A DNA stretch of 64,000 nucleotides from Desulfosarcina alkanivorans (GCF_009688945.1 NZ_AP021874.1:1550001-1614000), one strand, 5' to 3'. Counted from the first letter of the stretch, positions 37,299 to 46,670 are shown. Numbers and translations are program-made. The notes: generated by a model not told the origin, from the sequence alone.

Positions 37299-38239
37299 GT
37301 GGCTGTCTTTGCGTATATGGGGGATTGATCGGGCGTCCGCGAGGCCTGCCATTTTCGAAACACCGTATTGACACGGGCTTCCAGGTTGAGAACATACGCC
37401 GGTTCGGGTTGCCGAAGCCCGGCCTTGCCGTCCCACTCGTAGGCTTTGACCCGCTTCATCACGGCAGGGATATTCCCGGCCTCCGCCTCCAGCAGCGTTG
37501 TCACCATCTTGAAAAACCGGCGGCTCTGGGCGAGAGATTCAGTCATATGGCGACGGGCGTCACTGCCGGTGCAGGCGTATATGTGGCCCAGACACAAGGT
37601 CTCCACATCCAGTTCGGCCAGACGCTCCATGGACTGGTAGTGGACATCGTAATCCACAAGGCAATCGGTGACAATATAGCCGCTCTCATCCGGAGTTCCC
37701 AAGGCTTCGGAAGGCACCAGCAATTTACGACGGGGAATGCTGTAGGAGAGAAAATCCCAGGTATGACCGGGGGTTTCCATGACCCGGACGAAAACATCGG
37801 TTGAAATTTCGAAACGGTCGCCTTCCCCTGCCGTCACGTCTACATGGAAGGGCTCGAAGTCCGTGTTTCCCGGATCGACGCCAAGATCGGCTGCCAGTCC
37901 GGCTGCAAACCGGTTGAGATCGGATATCAGGGAAATGGCATTGGGCCGCCCGAACACACGGGCGGCCTTTTGCGAACAGACCACTTTCATCCGCGGGAAT
38001 CGGGCTTTGAGGTAGGCCACGGCACCGCAATGGTCAAAATGGGAGTGGGTGAGAAAACACCACGCCGGCTGGCGGTTTCCTAAAATCCGCTGAACCTGCC
38101 GGACATATTCGGGCCCCAGAAAAGCCAGCCCGGCATCGAACAGGGCCGGACGGTCGCCATCCACGAGGAAAACGGGCATGGCCCGGTGTCCCACCATGTA
38201 AACGCCGCGGTCGATTTTGCCGATCCGGTCAACAATCAC
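37295..38239 (-). CDS. Metallo-beta-lactamase-fold hydrolase
   Basis: A protein of 314 residues. The zinc motif is THSHFDHCGA (HxHxDH). A downstream ETPGHTWDF supplies another His, and CLGHIYACTG a further one. The 4 metal-ligand clusters fit glyoxalase II / MBL-fold hydrolases. The substrate is unknown. I chose the GTG at 38239 because GGAGG lies 4 bases upstream; the open frame extends 33 codons further without similarity. The gene is translationally coupled to pyrD. Confidence 0.85.
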   Translation of the reverse strand: MIVDRIGKIDRGVYMVGHRAMPVFLVDGDRPALFDAGLAFLGPEYVRQVQRILGNRQPAWCFLTHSHFDHCGAVAYLKARFPRMKVVCSQKAARVFGRPNAISLISDLNRFAAGLAADLGVDPGNTDFEPFHVDVTAGEGDRFEISTDVFVRVMETPGHTWDFLSYSIPRRKLLVPSEALGTPDESGYIVTDCLVDYDVHYQSMERLAELDVETLCLGHIYACTGSDARRHMTESLAQSRRFFKMVTTLLEAEAGNIPAVMKRVKAYEWDGKAGLRQPEPAYVLNLEARVNTVFRKWQASRTPDQSPIYAKTAT

Positions 38240-38607
38240 GTTTCCTCCACGGGCAGCGCATCTTCCATGCTGGTCTTTTCCGGCAGGCAGCCACCAGCGG
38301 GCGCTGAATACGGGGTAATATAGACGAGTCGTGATCATTGATCAACCCGGAGTTTCACCATGGTGGAGACGGTGCGCCTTCCACCGATCCATTATTTATG
38401 TTAAGATTTTGCCGTTGGCTGCGGGTTAAAAAATGGACCAGAGGCCTTGGGTTCCGATCAAAAAGGCCGATATCAGGTTAAACGAAAACCCAAAACCACC
38501 TGACCTGAAACGAGACATCAGGGCGTCATTTCCTGAACAGGGAAATTGGCCGTTTCCGGAATGACGCAACCTGACCACGCAACCTTTACCCCCGACCGGG
38601 AAAACCA
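38240..38607. other. Divergent promoter region
   Basis: This is the spacer between the minus-strand MBL gene and the plus-strand nfeD gene. I see only short inverted repeats (such as TTCCTGAACAGGGAA) and no coding frame of note. Confidence 0.4.
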
Positions 38608-39060
38608 ATGGATATCAGCGTTCAATACTGGCACTGGCTGGTGGTGGGGATGATCCTCATCATGGCAGAAATTTTCGTTCCCAGTTTCACCATCTTCTGG
38701 TTCGGGCTGGGAGGCCTGGTGGTGGCCGGCCTGATGCTGGTCTTTTCCGGCATCAGCTTCACCTGGCAGCTTTTCATCTGGGCCATCGCCTCGTGCGGAT
38801 TCACATTTCTGTGGTTCAAATTTATCCGGCCGAAGATGACCGATCGGACCCGGGCGGGAATCTCCCGTGAAGCCGCCATCGGCGAAACCGGCCAGGTGAT
38901 CAGAAAACCGGAACCCGGAAGGAGGGGGATGGTGCGTTTTTCGACCCCGCTTCTGGGCTCGGAAGAGTGGCCGTTCATTTGTGACTCGCCTGTGGATGTC
39001 GGCGACCGGGTGAGTGTCGTTGATATTTCCGGCAATGCGCTGGTGGTTAAAAACGCATGA
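38608..39060 (+). CDS. NfeD-family membrane protein
   Basis: A protein of 150 residues with about three hydrophobic segments in the first 75 residues (WHWLVVGMILIMAEIFVP, IFWFGLGGLVVAGLMLV, FTWQLFIWAIASCGFTFLWF). They are followed by a soluble OB-fold domain that ends VGDRVSVVDISGNALVV, the classical NfeD C-terminus. NfeD proteins pair with SPFH/stomatin proteins in membrane microdomains, and an SPFH gene follows within 80 bases. This is the short form without the N-terminal protease domain. Confidence 0.92.
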   Translation: MDISVQYWHWLVVGMILIMAEIFVPSFTIFWFGLGGLVVAGLMLVFSGISFTWQLFIWAIASCGFTFLWFKFIRPKMTDRTRAGISREAAIGETGQVIRKPEPGRRGMVRFSTPLLGSEEWPFICDSPVDVGDRVSVVDISGNALVVKNA

Positions 39061-39139
39061 GGGTTAAAGCAGAACCCCATTTCCACGGGGTTGCCAATTC
39101 AACGTTGAGAGGTTGCCTTCAAGGCACAGGGAGGAAAGC

Positions 39140-39991
39140 ATGGAAGGATTGATCATAGTTGCAGTATTTGTCGTGCTGGTGATCGTAACGCTTGTACTGG
39201 GCGTTCGCATTGTGCCCCAGGGCAGCAAGCACGTCGTTCAGCGGCTGGGCAAGTACCAGAAGACATTAGGCCCGGGCCTTAATATCATCATCCCGTACAT
39301 CGACTCGGTGTCCCATAAAGTAACCACCAAGGACATTGTACTGGACATCCCCTCCCAAGAGGTCATCACCCGGGACAATGCGGTAATCATCGCCAATGCC
39401 GTTGCCTACATCAACATCATTTCCCCGGAAAAAGCCGTATACGGCGTTGAGAATTACCAGATCGCCATCCAGAACCTGGTGCAGACCTCCCTGCGCTCCA
39501 TCGTTGGAGAAATGGACCTGGATGACGCGCTTTCCTCCCGTGACCAGATCAAGGCCAAACTCAAGGCCGCCATTTCAGACGACATTGCCGACTGGGGCAT
39601 CACCATGAAAACCGTCGAGATCCAGGACATCAACCCATCGCAGACCATGCAGGCCGCCATGGAAGAACAGGCTGCCGCCGAGCGCCAGCGTCGGGCTGCG
39701 GTCACCCGGGCCGAAGGTGAGAAGGCCGCTGCCGTTCTGGAAGCCGAAGGCCGCCTGGAAGCCTCCAAGCGCGACGCCAAGGCCAAGGTCGTGCTGGCCG
39801 AAGCCAGCCAGCTTGCCATCCAGAAGGTTACCGAGGCCATCGGTGCCAACGAGATCCCCGTGATGTACCTCATCGGCGAGAAGTATGTAGATTCCCTGAA
39901 GAAACTGGCCACGTCAGAAAACGCCAAGGTGGTTCTGATGCCGGCTGAAATTCCGACGGCAATCAGGGGCATTCTGGGCGGGGCCAGATAG
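39140..39991 (+). CDS. SPFH/stomatin-like membrane protein (QmcA/paraslipin type)
   Basis: A protein of 283 residues with one N-terminal transmembrane segment (about residues 2-22) and then an SPFH domain starting RIVPQGSKHVVQRLGKYQKTL. The C-terminal half is a long coiled coil rich in Ala, Glu and Arg (EEQAAAERQRRAAVTRAEGEK). GGGAGG precedes the ATG at 39140. With the upstream NfeD it forms the well-known NfeD-stomatin pair, thought to organise lipid domains and to control membrane proteases. Confidence 0.93.
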   Translation: MEGLIIVAVFVVLVIVTLVLGVRIVPQGSKHVVQRLGKYQKTLGPGLNIIIPYIDSVSHKVTTKDIVLDIPSQEVITRDNAVIIANAVAYINIISPEKAVYGVENYQIAIQNLVQTSLRSIVGEMDLDDALSSRDQIKAKLKAAISDDIADWGITMKTVEIQDINPSQTMQAAMEEQAAAERQRRAAVTRAEGEKAAAVLEAEGRLEASKRDAKAKVVLAEASQLAIQKVTEAIGANEIPVMYLIGEKYVDSLKKLATSENAKVVLMPAEIPTAIRGILGGAR

Positions 39992-40143
39992 ATCGGGCTC
40001 TCGAAATCAACGATCACATTTAATATCCCAAAGGCCTTTTAAACCAAAAGCCCTGAAACCGTTCAGCGCCGCTTTCAGTGAAAACGACATGTGCCCCCAC
40101 AGCAGCACCGCGCAAGCGCCAATTTGGATAAGGACGACGGACC

Positions 40144-41238
40144 ATGAAACTGTTTGGTAAAGCCAACCCCGCCGATGTTGATCCGGCAACGCTGGAAAAA
40201 GAGATCGCCGACACCCGTGAGCGTTTGAACGTATTTTTGGAGAGCATCCGGGCCCTGTTCCTGTTCGTGCGTGAATATACCCTGGACATCACTGAAATCA
40301 ATGCCGACGGATTCAAAAAACAATTGGAAACCCTGCAGGAAAAATTTCAGGCGGATGAGAAAACCAAAACCATAGCGACCCAGTTCGATCGGCAAAAAGG
40401 AAAGATTTTAGACCATATCCAGCGGCAGAAAACCTACATCGGCGAACGCGAAACCGAATTCAGGGAGATCATCGACCTGATGACCGCTGCGATGGGCGGA
40501 CTGGACAACGATAATCGTGATTTTTACAGCAGCATCCGCACCCAGGGCGAACGCTTCGAAGAGATCACCCTGCTGGATGACATCAAGCGGATCAAGAGTG
40601 AACTTGTCCGTGAGGTGGACAACATGCGTACCATGGTCAGGGAAAAGGAAGATCTGGACCAAAAAACCCTTGATGCCCTTTCCAGCCAGGTGGACGTTTT
40701 GAAAAAAGAACTGGACAAGGCCAGGCATACGGCAAGCACCGACGGTCTGACCGGCGTCAACAACCGCAAGGCACTGGATGACCATCTGCGGCGACTGGTC
40801 GAACGCAACACCGTCACCCGGGCACCCTTCTCCCTGCTGATGATGGACCTGGATGATTTCAAGCAGCTTAACGACACATACGGCCATACTGTAGGCGATC
40901 GGATGCTGATGGCCTTTACCGAAAAATGCCGTGCAGCAGTACGAAGCGATGATTTTCTGGCCCGTTACGGTGGGGAGGAGTTCACCCTGATCCTGCCCGG
41001 CGCGTCCCTTCGAAATGCCTCAAAAAAAGCCAAACAGCTCTGCCGGTCCATTGCAGCGGCCAAATATGCCGCAGACGATTCCCCGAGGGCAGAGGTGGTG
41101 ACCGTTACGGTCAGCATCGGCGTCAGCACCTACCGAAAAGGCGACACGGTAAAAAGCCTGGTGGAGCGGGCTGACCAATGTCTCTACAATGCCAAAGCCG
41201 CCGGCAAAAACAGGGTGGTGGCCGAAAACGCATTGTAA
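40144..41238 (+). CDS. Cytoplasmic diguanylate cyclase with coiled-coil N-terminus
   Basis: A protein of 364 residues. Residues ~15-195 are helical and coiled-coil-like without any membrane segment or known sensor domain. The GGDEF domain follows from about residue 200, opening with DGLTGVNNRKALDDHL. The active motif GGEEF is at residues 276-280. RSDD at 267-270, five residues before it, fits the RxxD inhibitory c-di-GMP site. All catalytic features appear intact, so the protein should make c-di-GMP and be product-inhibited. The PilY1/type IV pilus genes 6 kb away are a plausible but unproven target. Confidence 0.92.
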   Translation: MKLFGKANPADVDPATLEKEIADTRERLNVFLESIRALFLFVREYTLDITEINADGFKKQLETLQEKFQADEKTKTIATQFDRQKGKILDHIQRQKTYIGERETEFREIIDLMTAAMGGLDNDNRDFYSSIRTQGERFEEITLLDDIKRIKSELVREVDNMRTMVREKEDLDQKTLDALSSQVDVLKKELDKARHTASTDGLTGVNNRKALDDHLRRLVERNTVTRAPFSLLMMDLDDFKQLNDTYGHTVGDRMLMAFTEKCRAAVRSDDFLARYGGEEFTLILPGASLRNASKKAKQLCRSIAAAKYAADDSPRAEVVTVTVSIGVSTYRKGDTVKSLVERADQCLYNAKAAGKNRVVAENAL

Positions 41239-41337
41239 ACGGAACCTCGACGGCGTCCACCGGCATTTACATTGAACGGTCTTCCCTTATCTTAATGAAG
41301 TTCAATGAGTTTGGTGATAAAAGGAGAATACGGCGGC

Positions 41338-41814
41338 ATGCTCCCATCTCATCCACATTTGCAGCACCTTTCTGCCATCCTGAGCGGGAAGGCTGCCCCG
41401 CATCAGCGGCGCCCCCTGACTGAAAAAAGGCTTCTACCCTTTCTCGATTCCATGGCGTTGGATCGGGTGCACATCAGCAGGACGGATTGGCAGGGCCACA
41501 GGGTTCATGCAATGCTATGCCGTTGGACGGATCTCAGGCCGGCGGTCAGAGCGGTGTTGTCCAGCTATGTCGTCGATAAATGGAATGCAGGAACCGGCCC
41601 CATGGCAGAAATTCCGTCCAGCAGTGACACCGCCGAACCATTGCCGGCTGGAGGACCCGTCATGCCGGTAAAACAGCCCCAACCGGCACCCCCCGGAAAC
41701 ACCGCCGCGACGCTACCGTCCCGCCCCTTTCATACCACAGAACCGGTGTCCCCCCGTGACTGGTTCGACCGATTCACGGACTGGGTGGCCGCCGTGGTTT
41801 CCCTTTTACAATGA
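41338..41814 (+). CDS. Hypothetical protein with Pro-rich linker
   Basis: A 158-residue frame. The first ~75 residues carry an ordered-looking basic part. Residues ~95-135 are rich in Pro, Ala and Ser (a linker), and the end is aromatic and hydrophobic (RDWFDRFTDWVAAVV), like an amphipathic helix. AAAGGAG lies 11 bases before the ATG at 41338; an ATG at 41305 is possible. No family is recognised. The stop lies 19 bases before the next gene. Confidence 0.5.
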   Translation: MLPSHPHLQHLSAILSGKAAPHQRRPLTEKRLLPFLDSMALDRVHISRTDWQGHRVHAMLCRWTDLRPAVRAVLSSYVVDKWNAGTGPMAEIPSSSDTAEPLPAGGPVMPVKQPQPAPPGNTAATLPSRPFHTTEPVSPRDWFDRFTDWVAAVVSLLQ

Positions 41815-41833
41815 TTCAAGGAGGATCGACAAT

Positions 41834-42217
41834 ATGGCCAACCCGACGCAGACGGTTGACAATCTGATGAAAGTGTCCGTGAAGGTCCGGCCCGGGACGA
41901 TATCGTCTGATGACCACCGGGATATTCCCTTTGTATTTATTTACGGGGTCGGCCCGGCGGGTATCACCCCGTTCGAAAAAGCCCTGTTCGGCAAGGGTAT
42001 CGGCGACCGGGTGCAATTCGACATGATGTTTTCCGATTACAGGGAAACCATTGGCCACCTCGAAGCCCCGCTGCGGGAACAAACCGGCATCCGATCCCCT
42101 GCATCGCTTGATGTCACCGTTACCGGAATTGTCCGGGCAACGGACCGTGATGTGGTCAAAGCCATGGCGGCCGGCGGCAGTTGCGGGGATTGCGGCTGCG
42201 GCTGCGGAGGGCATTAG
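41834..42217 (+). CDS. FKBP/SlyD-like protein with Cys-rich metal-binding tail
   Basis: A protein of 127 residues. Residues ~10-105 resemble the FKBP-type peptidyl-prolyl isomerase fold in its SlyD form: VSVKVRPGTISSDD, then PFVFIYGVGPAGITPFEKALFGKGIGDRVQFDMMF, matching the pattern in which a buried Gly-x-x-x-I-x-x-x-E-x-A-L-x-G segment lines the active site. The C-terminus, CGDCGCGCGGH, holds four Cys and one His, and recalls the metal-binding tail of SlyD used in nickel delivery. The FKBP assignment is by pattern only. AAGGAGG precedes the ATG. Confidence 0.7.
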   Translation: MANPTQTVDNLMKVSVKVRPGTISSDDHRDIPFVFIYGVGPAGITPFEKALFGKGIGDRVQFDMMFSDYRETIGHLEAPLREQTGIRSPASLDVTVTGIVRATDRDVVKAMAAGGSCGDCGCGCGGH

Positions 42218-42373
42218 CGCCTTCATATAATGGCCCGGAGGCCGGTCATTGCCGGATGGTCACTTTCTTTATAAGCTTGATTTGTTTATGGGAAACCCTT
42301 ATATCTACTGGTGTTTCTGATGCCATGATCGACTATCTTTCCCGACGTGCCAGTCTGTTGACCGGAGACATCC

Positions 42374-43843
42374 ATGTATCGTGACAACTACATTACCGCC
42401 CTTCGCACCGAACTGCTGGAGATGGTTTCCGAGCAACTGACGCCAGTGGCCATGCGTTACGGATACAGCGAAGTGCCTCTCGAGACCAATATCAAATGGC
42501 GGCCCCAGGTCCTGGTGCTGGGCAACTATTCGTCGGGTAAATCTACCCTGATCAATGAATTGTTGGGAATTGAAATCCAGGGTACCGGACAGGCGCCCAC
42601 CGATGATTCCTTCACGGTTATCACATACGAAGAAAGTGAAAGTGCCGATGGCCCGATCCGGGTCATCGACCAGCGCGACGGCAAGTTTCTGCTCAACGAT
42701 CCCGAATATCCTTTCGAGACCCTGAAGAAACACGGCCAGCGATTCGCATCCCATTTCAAGCTGAAAAAAATCAACTCGCCTTTTCTCAAGAACCTGGCCA
42801 TCATCGATACACCGGGAATGCTGGACAGCATCACCGAACGGGACCGGGGCTATAACTATCAGGATGTTATCGGTGATCTGGCGCAAATTGCCGATCTGGT
42901 GCTGGTGCTTTTCGACCCCCACAAGGCCGGCACCGTCCGCGAAGCCCATACCAGCCTGAGGGACACCCTGCCGGCCAAAACATTCGAAGATCGGGTGCTA
43001 TACGTGCTCAACCGTATCGACGAATGCGCCTCCATGACGGACCTGCTGCGCGTCTACGGCACCCTGTGCTGGAATCTGTCCCAGATTACGGGCCGCAAGG
43101 ACATCCCCATGATCCATCTGACTTACTCACCCGTTGCCGCAGAAAAAAGCGGCCGGTCGGATGACCCCCAGGCCGCTTATCTCCATTATCTGGAAAACCA
43201 GCGGGAAGACCTCAAAAAAGCGGTGCTTCAGGCCCCCTGTCATCGGTTGGACAACCTGGCATCCTTTGTTGAAACCCACGGTGAACGGCTTTGCCACTTC
43301 CTGGAGGGCATGATCAGCTTCCGCAAAAAAGCGCGCCTGTTCCTGGTGAAGTCATTTATCACCGGATTGGCCCTGTCCCTGGTCGGTGGGGCTGCCGGTT
43401 GGATGGGGCTCATGGGGCTGCCGGCATTTGCCGGTCTTGACCCGGTGTTGCAGATCACCGGTGCCGGTTTGTTGGGCACCGTCTTTCTCATTTTCTGGCT
43501 CGCCATGGTGCAAAAATACCTGTATTCGCGGTTTTTGAAAAAATGGCTGCGGCAGTTGGACCGCCTGACCCCGCTTCCCAACCAGACCCGCCGTGACAGT
43601 TGGGCGTCAATCCGGGACCTGCTCTACGTCAACCTGAAAAACACCAGCGGCAGGTATTCCCTGTCCCGGGTGCTGGGCGAACACGCCACCGTCAAACAGA
43701 TCCACGACAGGGGGTCCAGGGAGATTCGTGAAGCCCTGAAGGAACTGGCCGGCATCGGTATGGATGAGGATGCGTGGGAAGAAAATGGCGCCGGACCGGT
43801 TCCCTACTGGGCCAATGCGGATGCGGCCCTGGACGGCCGGTAA
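42374..43843 (+). CDS. Dynamin-like GTPase with transmembrane hairpin
   Basis: A protein of 489 residues. The GTPase domain contains G1 GNYSSGKST (residues 50-58), a switch Thr in GQAPTDDSFT, G3 IIDTPGM and G4 NRID. Two hydrophobic helices at about residues 325-380 (SFITGLALSLVGGAAGWMGLMG and AGLLGTVFLIFWLAMV) look like a membrane hairpin, as in bacterial dynamin-like proteins and mitofusins. The C-terminus is soluble. It is distinct from the larger, membrane-segment-free dynamin-like protein at 21 kb. Confidence 0.85.
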   Translation: MYRDNYITALRTELLEMVSEQLTPVAMRYGYSEVPLETNIKWRPQVLVLGNYSSGKSTLINELLGIEIQGTGQAPTDDSFTVITYEESESADGPIRVIDQRDGKFLLNDPEYPFETLKKHGQRFASHFKLKKINSPFLKNLAIIDTPGMLDSITERDRGYNYQDVIGDLAQIADLVLVLFDPHKAGTVREAHTSLRDTLPAKTFEDRVLYVLNRIDECASMTDLLRVYGTLCWNLSQITGRKDIPMIHLTYSPVAAEKSGRSDDPQAAYLHYLENQREDLKKAVLQAPCHRLDNLASFVETHGERLCHFLEGMISFRKKARLFLVKSFITGLALSLVGGAAGWMGLMGLPAFAGLDPVLQITGAGLLGTVFLIFWLAMVQKYLYSRFLKKWLRQLDRLTPLPNQTRRDSWASIRDLLYVNLKNTSGRYSLSRVLGEHATVKQIHDRGSREIREALKELAGIGMDEDAWEENGAGPVPYWANADAALDGR

Positions 43844-44100
43844 CCTTTGAGCCAGGCCAAAAACCCTGCCCCCTCCAGGCGTTTGTCAGCAAGGGGCTGA
43901 CACGAACCCTTGACGCGCCGATCATCCATAGTATGATTAATGATCGACATCACCGTGAACACGTCCCCATTTCACCGTCATTGGGGGAGCCCCATGGCTG
44001 ACCCAAGCTGCTTTCCGGTCATCCCCGGTCCGCCAGGAGAGAATCACCCCCGGGCACGGACGCCTTCCCCATGACGAATGCACCGACAAGGAGACAAGAA

Positions 44101-45327
44101 ATGAACCACTTCAACCCGGAACAGGCCCTGTCTGAAACCCGCAGAGAGTTTGGTGAACACGGCGGGGTAACCCCGTCCATTTCCCGTTCCTCTACCTTTA
44201 CCGTAATCGATCCGGAGACCATGCCGGAAATTTTCGGTGGCATCCGCGGCCCGCAGCAGGGAGGCTGCTTTCTCTATAGCCGGCATTTCAATCCTACGGT
44301 GGACATTCTGGCGCGTTACCTGGCGGCCATGGAAGGAACCGAATTTGCCGTGTGTACTGCCAGCGGAATGTCGGCCATCTCCTGCGCCCTGCTTCAGCTT
44401 TGCCGGAACGGTGACCACATCGTTTCCAGCGATACGATCTATGGCGGTACCCATGCACTCCTGGAAGATCTGCTGCCCCAGCTCGGCATCACCACCACCT
44501 TTGTGGACCCCACCGATACAGACGCATTTAAAAAGGCTATCACACCGAAAACCCGTGTGCTCTACACAGAAGTCCTCGGCAACCCCACATTGAAAATCGC
44601 CGACATCCGGGCCTTGTCCAAACTGGCCAGAGCAGAGGGGCTTTCCCTGGTCGTGGACAATACCTTCGCGCCCATGATGATTTCCCCGGCACACCTGGGT
44701 GCGGATGTGGTGGTCTATTCCATGACCAAATATATCAACGGAGCCAGCGACCTGGTGGCCGGCGCCATATGCACCACCAAGGCAATGGTTCACCAGTTGA
44801 TGGATCTTCATACGGGCAGGGTCATGCTGCTGGGGCCCACCATGGACCCCCGCATGGCCTATGATATCATTCAGCGCCTGCCCCACCTGGCCCTGCGGAT
44901 GCGCGAACACTCGCGCCGGGCGCTGGCCGTCTGCCGACGGCTTGAGGAACTGGGCGTGGCGGTGGTCTATCCCGGACTGGATTCCTTTGCCCAGCACGAC
45001 CTGGCAACCGGCCTGATCAACAGGGGCTATGGGTACGGCGGCATGTTCACCGTCGACTGCGGCACCCGGGATCGGGCCGACGACCTGCTCGATGAACTGC
45101 AGAACAAAGAGGATTTCGGCTACATTGCCGTATCCCTGGGTTATTTCGACACCCTGATGTCCTGCTCCGGTGCGAGCACCTCGTCGGAAATCAGCCCTGA
45201 CGACCAGAAGAAAATGGGACTGTCTCCCGGATTGGTCCGTCTGTCCATCGGTTACACGGGCAGCCTGGAAAAACGGATCGAACAAATGGAACGGGCCGTC
45301 ACAGCGGTTGGCCTGACCAACAAATAA
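44101..45327 (+). CDS. PLP-dependent Cys/Met metabolism enzyme, methionine gamma-lyase type
   Basis: An enzyme of 408 residues in the cystathionine gamma-synthase / methionine gamma-lyase family. PLP-binding features are YSRHFNPTVDILARYLAAMEG, CTASGMSAISCAL, and the Schiff-base Lys (Lys210) in YSMTKYINGASD. The C-terminus reads LVRLSIGYTG. Family members eliminate or replace the gamma substituent of Met, cystathionine or homoserine esters, and the exact substrate cannot be read from sequence. AAGGAG lies 9 bases before the ATG. A PNPOx-fold gene follows 19 bases after the stop. Confidence 0.88.
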   Translation: MNHFNPEQALSETRREFGEHGGVTPSISRSSTFTVIDPETMPEIFGGIRGPQQGGCFLYSRHFNPTVDILARYLAAMEGTEFAVCTASGMSAISCALLQLCRNGDHIVSSDTIYGGTHALLEDLLPQLGITTTFVDPTDTDAFKKAITPKTRVLYTEVLGNPTLKIADIRALSKLARAEGLSLVVDNTFAPMMISPAHLGADVVVYSMTKYINGASDLVAGAICTTKAMVHQLMDLHTGRVMLLGPTMDPRMAYDIIQRLPHLALRMREHSRRALAVCRRLEELGVAVVYPGLDSFAQHDLATGLINRGYGYGGMFTVDCGTRDRADDLLDELQNKEDFGYIAVSLGYFDTLMSCSGASTSSEISPDDQKKMGLSPGLVRLSIGYTGSLEKRIEQMERAVTAVGLTNK

Positions 45328-45346
45328 GCAGGGACAGGATCTTGTT

Positions 45347-45877
45347 TTGACGGCAGGCGGGAAACCGACATCCGAAGCATGGCGGACAGCGGCGCTGACC
45401 CTGATCCAAAGCGAGTCGACCCTGACGCTGGCCACGGCCGGGCAATCCGGCCCCTGGTCAGCACCGGTCTATTTTGTCTGCCTCGACGGGCGTTTCTTCT
45501 TTTTTTCCTCACCGGAAAGCCGCCATATCCGGCAGGCAACCACTGCAGGAGAAGCATCCGCATCGCTGTTTCACCAGGCGGATACATGGCAGGATCTTCG
45601 CGGCATTCAAATGGCCGGAACCATAGAGCGGATTCGGTCCGTTTCCCTGTCAATGAAAGTCCTCGCCACCTATTTGAAACGATTCCCCTTCACCCGGAGT
45701 TTTTTTCCTGAAAATACGCCTCCGGACCTGGATACTTTTTTCTCGACGTTCAAGGCGCGGCTTTACGCCTTTACGCCTGCGGATATGTATTACGTCGACA
45801 ATCGCTTCGGGTTCGGCAGCCGATATCGAGTCTGCTGGAAGGCAGGCACCCCCGCTATAGGCCGTTGCGGCGATTGA
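45347..45877 (+). CDS. Pyridoxamine 5'-phosphate oxidase-fold flavoprotein
   Basis: A protein of 176 residues with the FMN-binding split-barrel pattern: LTLATAGQSGPWSAPVYFVC, then FFFFSSPESRHIRQA and GIQMAGTIERI. It lacks the C-terminal motif of true PNPOx, so another reduction or binding role is likely. The start appears to be TTG, with a GGAT-type ribosome site at short distance. Its position 19 bases after a PLP enzyme gene is suggestive of a shared cofactor or substrate theme (inference). Confidence 0.72.
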   Translation: MTAGGKPTSEAWRTAALTLIQSESTLTLATAGQSGPWSAPVYFVCLDGRFFFFSSPESRHIRQATTAGEASASLFHQADTWQDLRGIQMAGTIERIRSVSLSMKVLATYLKRFPFTRSFFPENTPPDLDTFFSTFKARLYAFTPADMYYVDNRFGFGSRYRVCWKAGTPAIGRCGD

Positions 45878-46292
45878 CCCGAACAGGACAGTTTCACCCG
45901 TCTGAGCGGACCGTTGTGATTCATGTCAAGGGTTTCTTCACTGCCAAAATCCAATAGATGTGCCGATGTTACCGTTTCGTCAACCGATCTGTTTTTCAAA
46001 AACAAGCCCGCTTCACGTTTTGCGGAGTCCTTTTTCCTCTCTGAAGCAGTCCCTGCCCGATCCCATGGGGAAGTCGGTGAGCAACCGGATGCTGTGAGTT
46101 GTAAGGCTGCCATTATATCTTGACCTCCCCACAGCTGGTTTGATAACAAGCAAATGTTCATTTTTACCGGTCCGCCGCAAACCGCACCAATGTTGGAAAT
46201 AAACGGGTCGATTTTCCGGAAACAGGTTAATATGAACACGACCATGGCGTTTAACCATCCACTCCAACCAACATATGCGAAAGGAGTCAAAA
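45878..46292. other. Intergenic region between PNPOx-like and DsrE-like genes
   Basis: About 415 bases. A 166-codon frame on the minus strand crosses it and runs into the PNPOx gene, but it has no ribosome site or recognisable domain. The AAGGAG of the DsrE-like gene is at the right end. I see nothing else. Confidence 0.4.
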
Positions 46293-46643
46293 ATGCCCAA
46301 TTTTCTGTTCGTGCTCAGCAAGGATGACAACGAAGCCGCCACCCGCTGTTTCCAATTTGCCAAAATCGCCCATTCCAAAGGCCACCACGTGGATATGTTT
46401 TTCATCGATAGCGGTGTCACCTGGGCCGACAAAAACCGGGATCACAGCATAACCACCGCCACCGGAGACTGCCCCGGCGACTACCTGCCCTACCTGGTGG
46501 AAAACGAGGTCAAAACCGGTATCTGCACCCCTTGCGCCAAAAACAGGAATATTGATGAAGCCAGCTTTTATCCCAACATGCAATTGGACGGGGGGCCCCA
46601 CCTGATCGACATGGCGGCTGAAGCCAAGGTGTTCAATTTCTGA
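46293..46643 (+). CDS. DsrE/DsrF-like small protein
   Basis: A protein of 116 residues with the DsrE-like Rossmann-type fold: PNFLFVLSKDDNEAATRCFQFAKIAHSKGHHVDMFFIDSGV. A later loop holds CTPCAKNRNI, giving a CxxC near residue 82. DsrE/TusD relatives carry persulfides in sulfur oxidation, sulfur relay or sulfate-reducer metabolism. The partner subunits DsrF and DsrH are not present, so a complex of the DsrEFH kind is not implied. AAGGAG lies 8 bases before the ATG. Confidence 0.85.
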   Translation: MPNFLFVLSKDDNEAATRCFQFAKIAHSKGHHVDMFFIDSGVTWADKNRDHSITTATGDCPGDYLPYLVENEVKTGICTPCAKNRNIDEASFYPNMQLDGGPHLIDMAAEAKVFNF

Positions 46644-46670
46644 TCATATCAAGAAGAATAGCTTTGGGAC

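Noticed and set aside
45790-46290. 166-codon minus-strand frame between the PNPOx-like and DsrE-like genes.
   Set aside because: It overlaps the end of a supported gene and has low-complexity sequence without a ribosome site.
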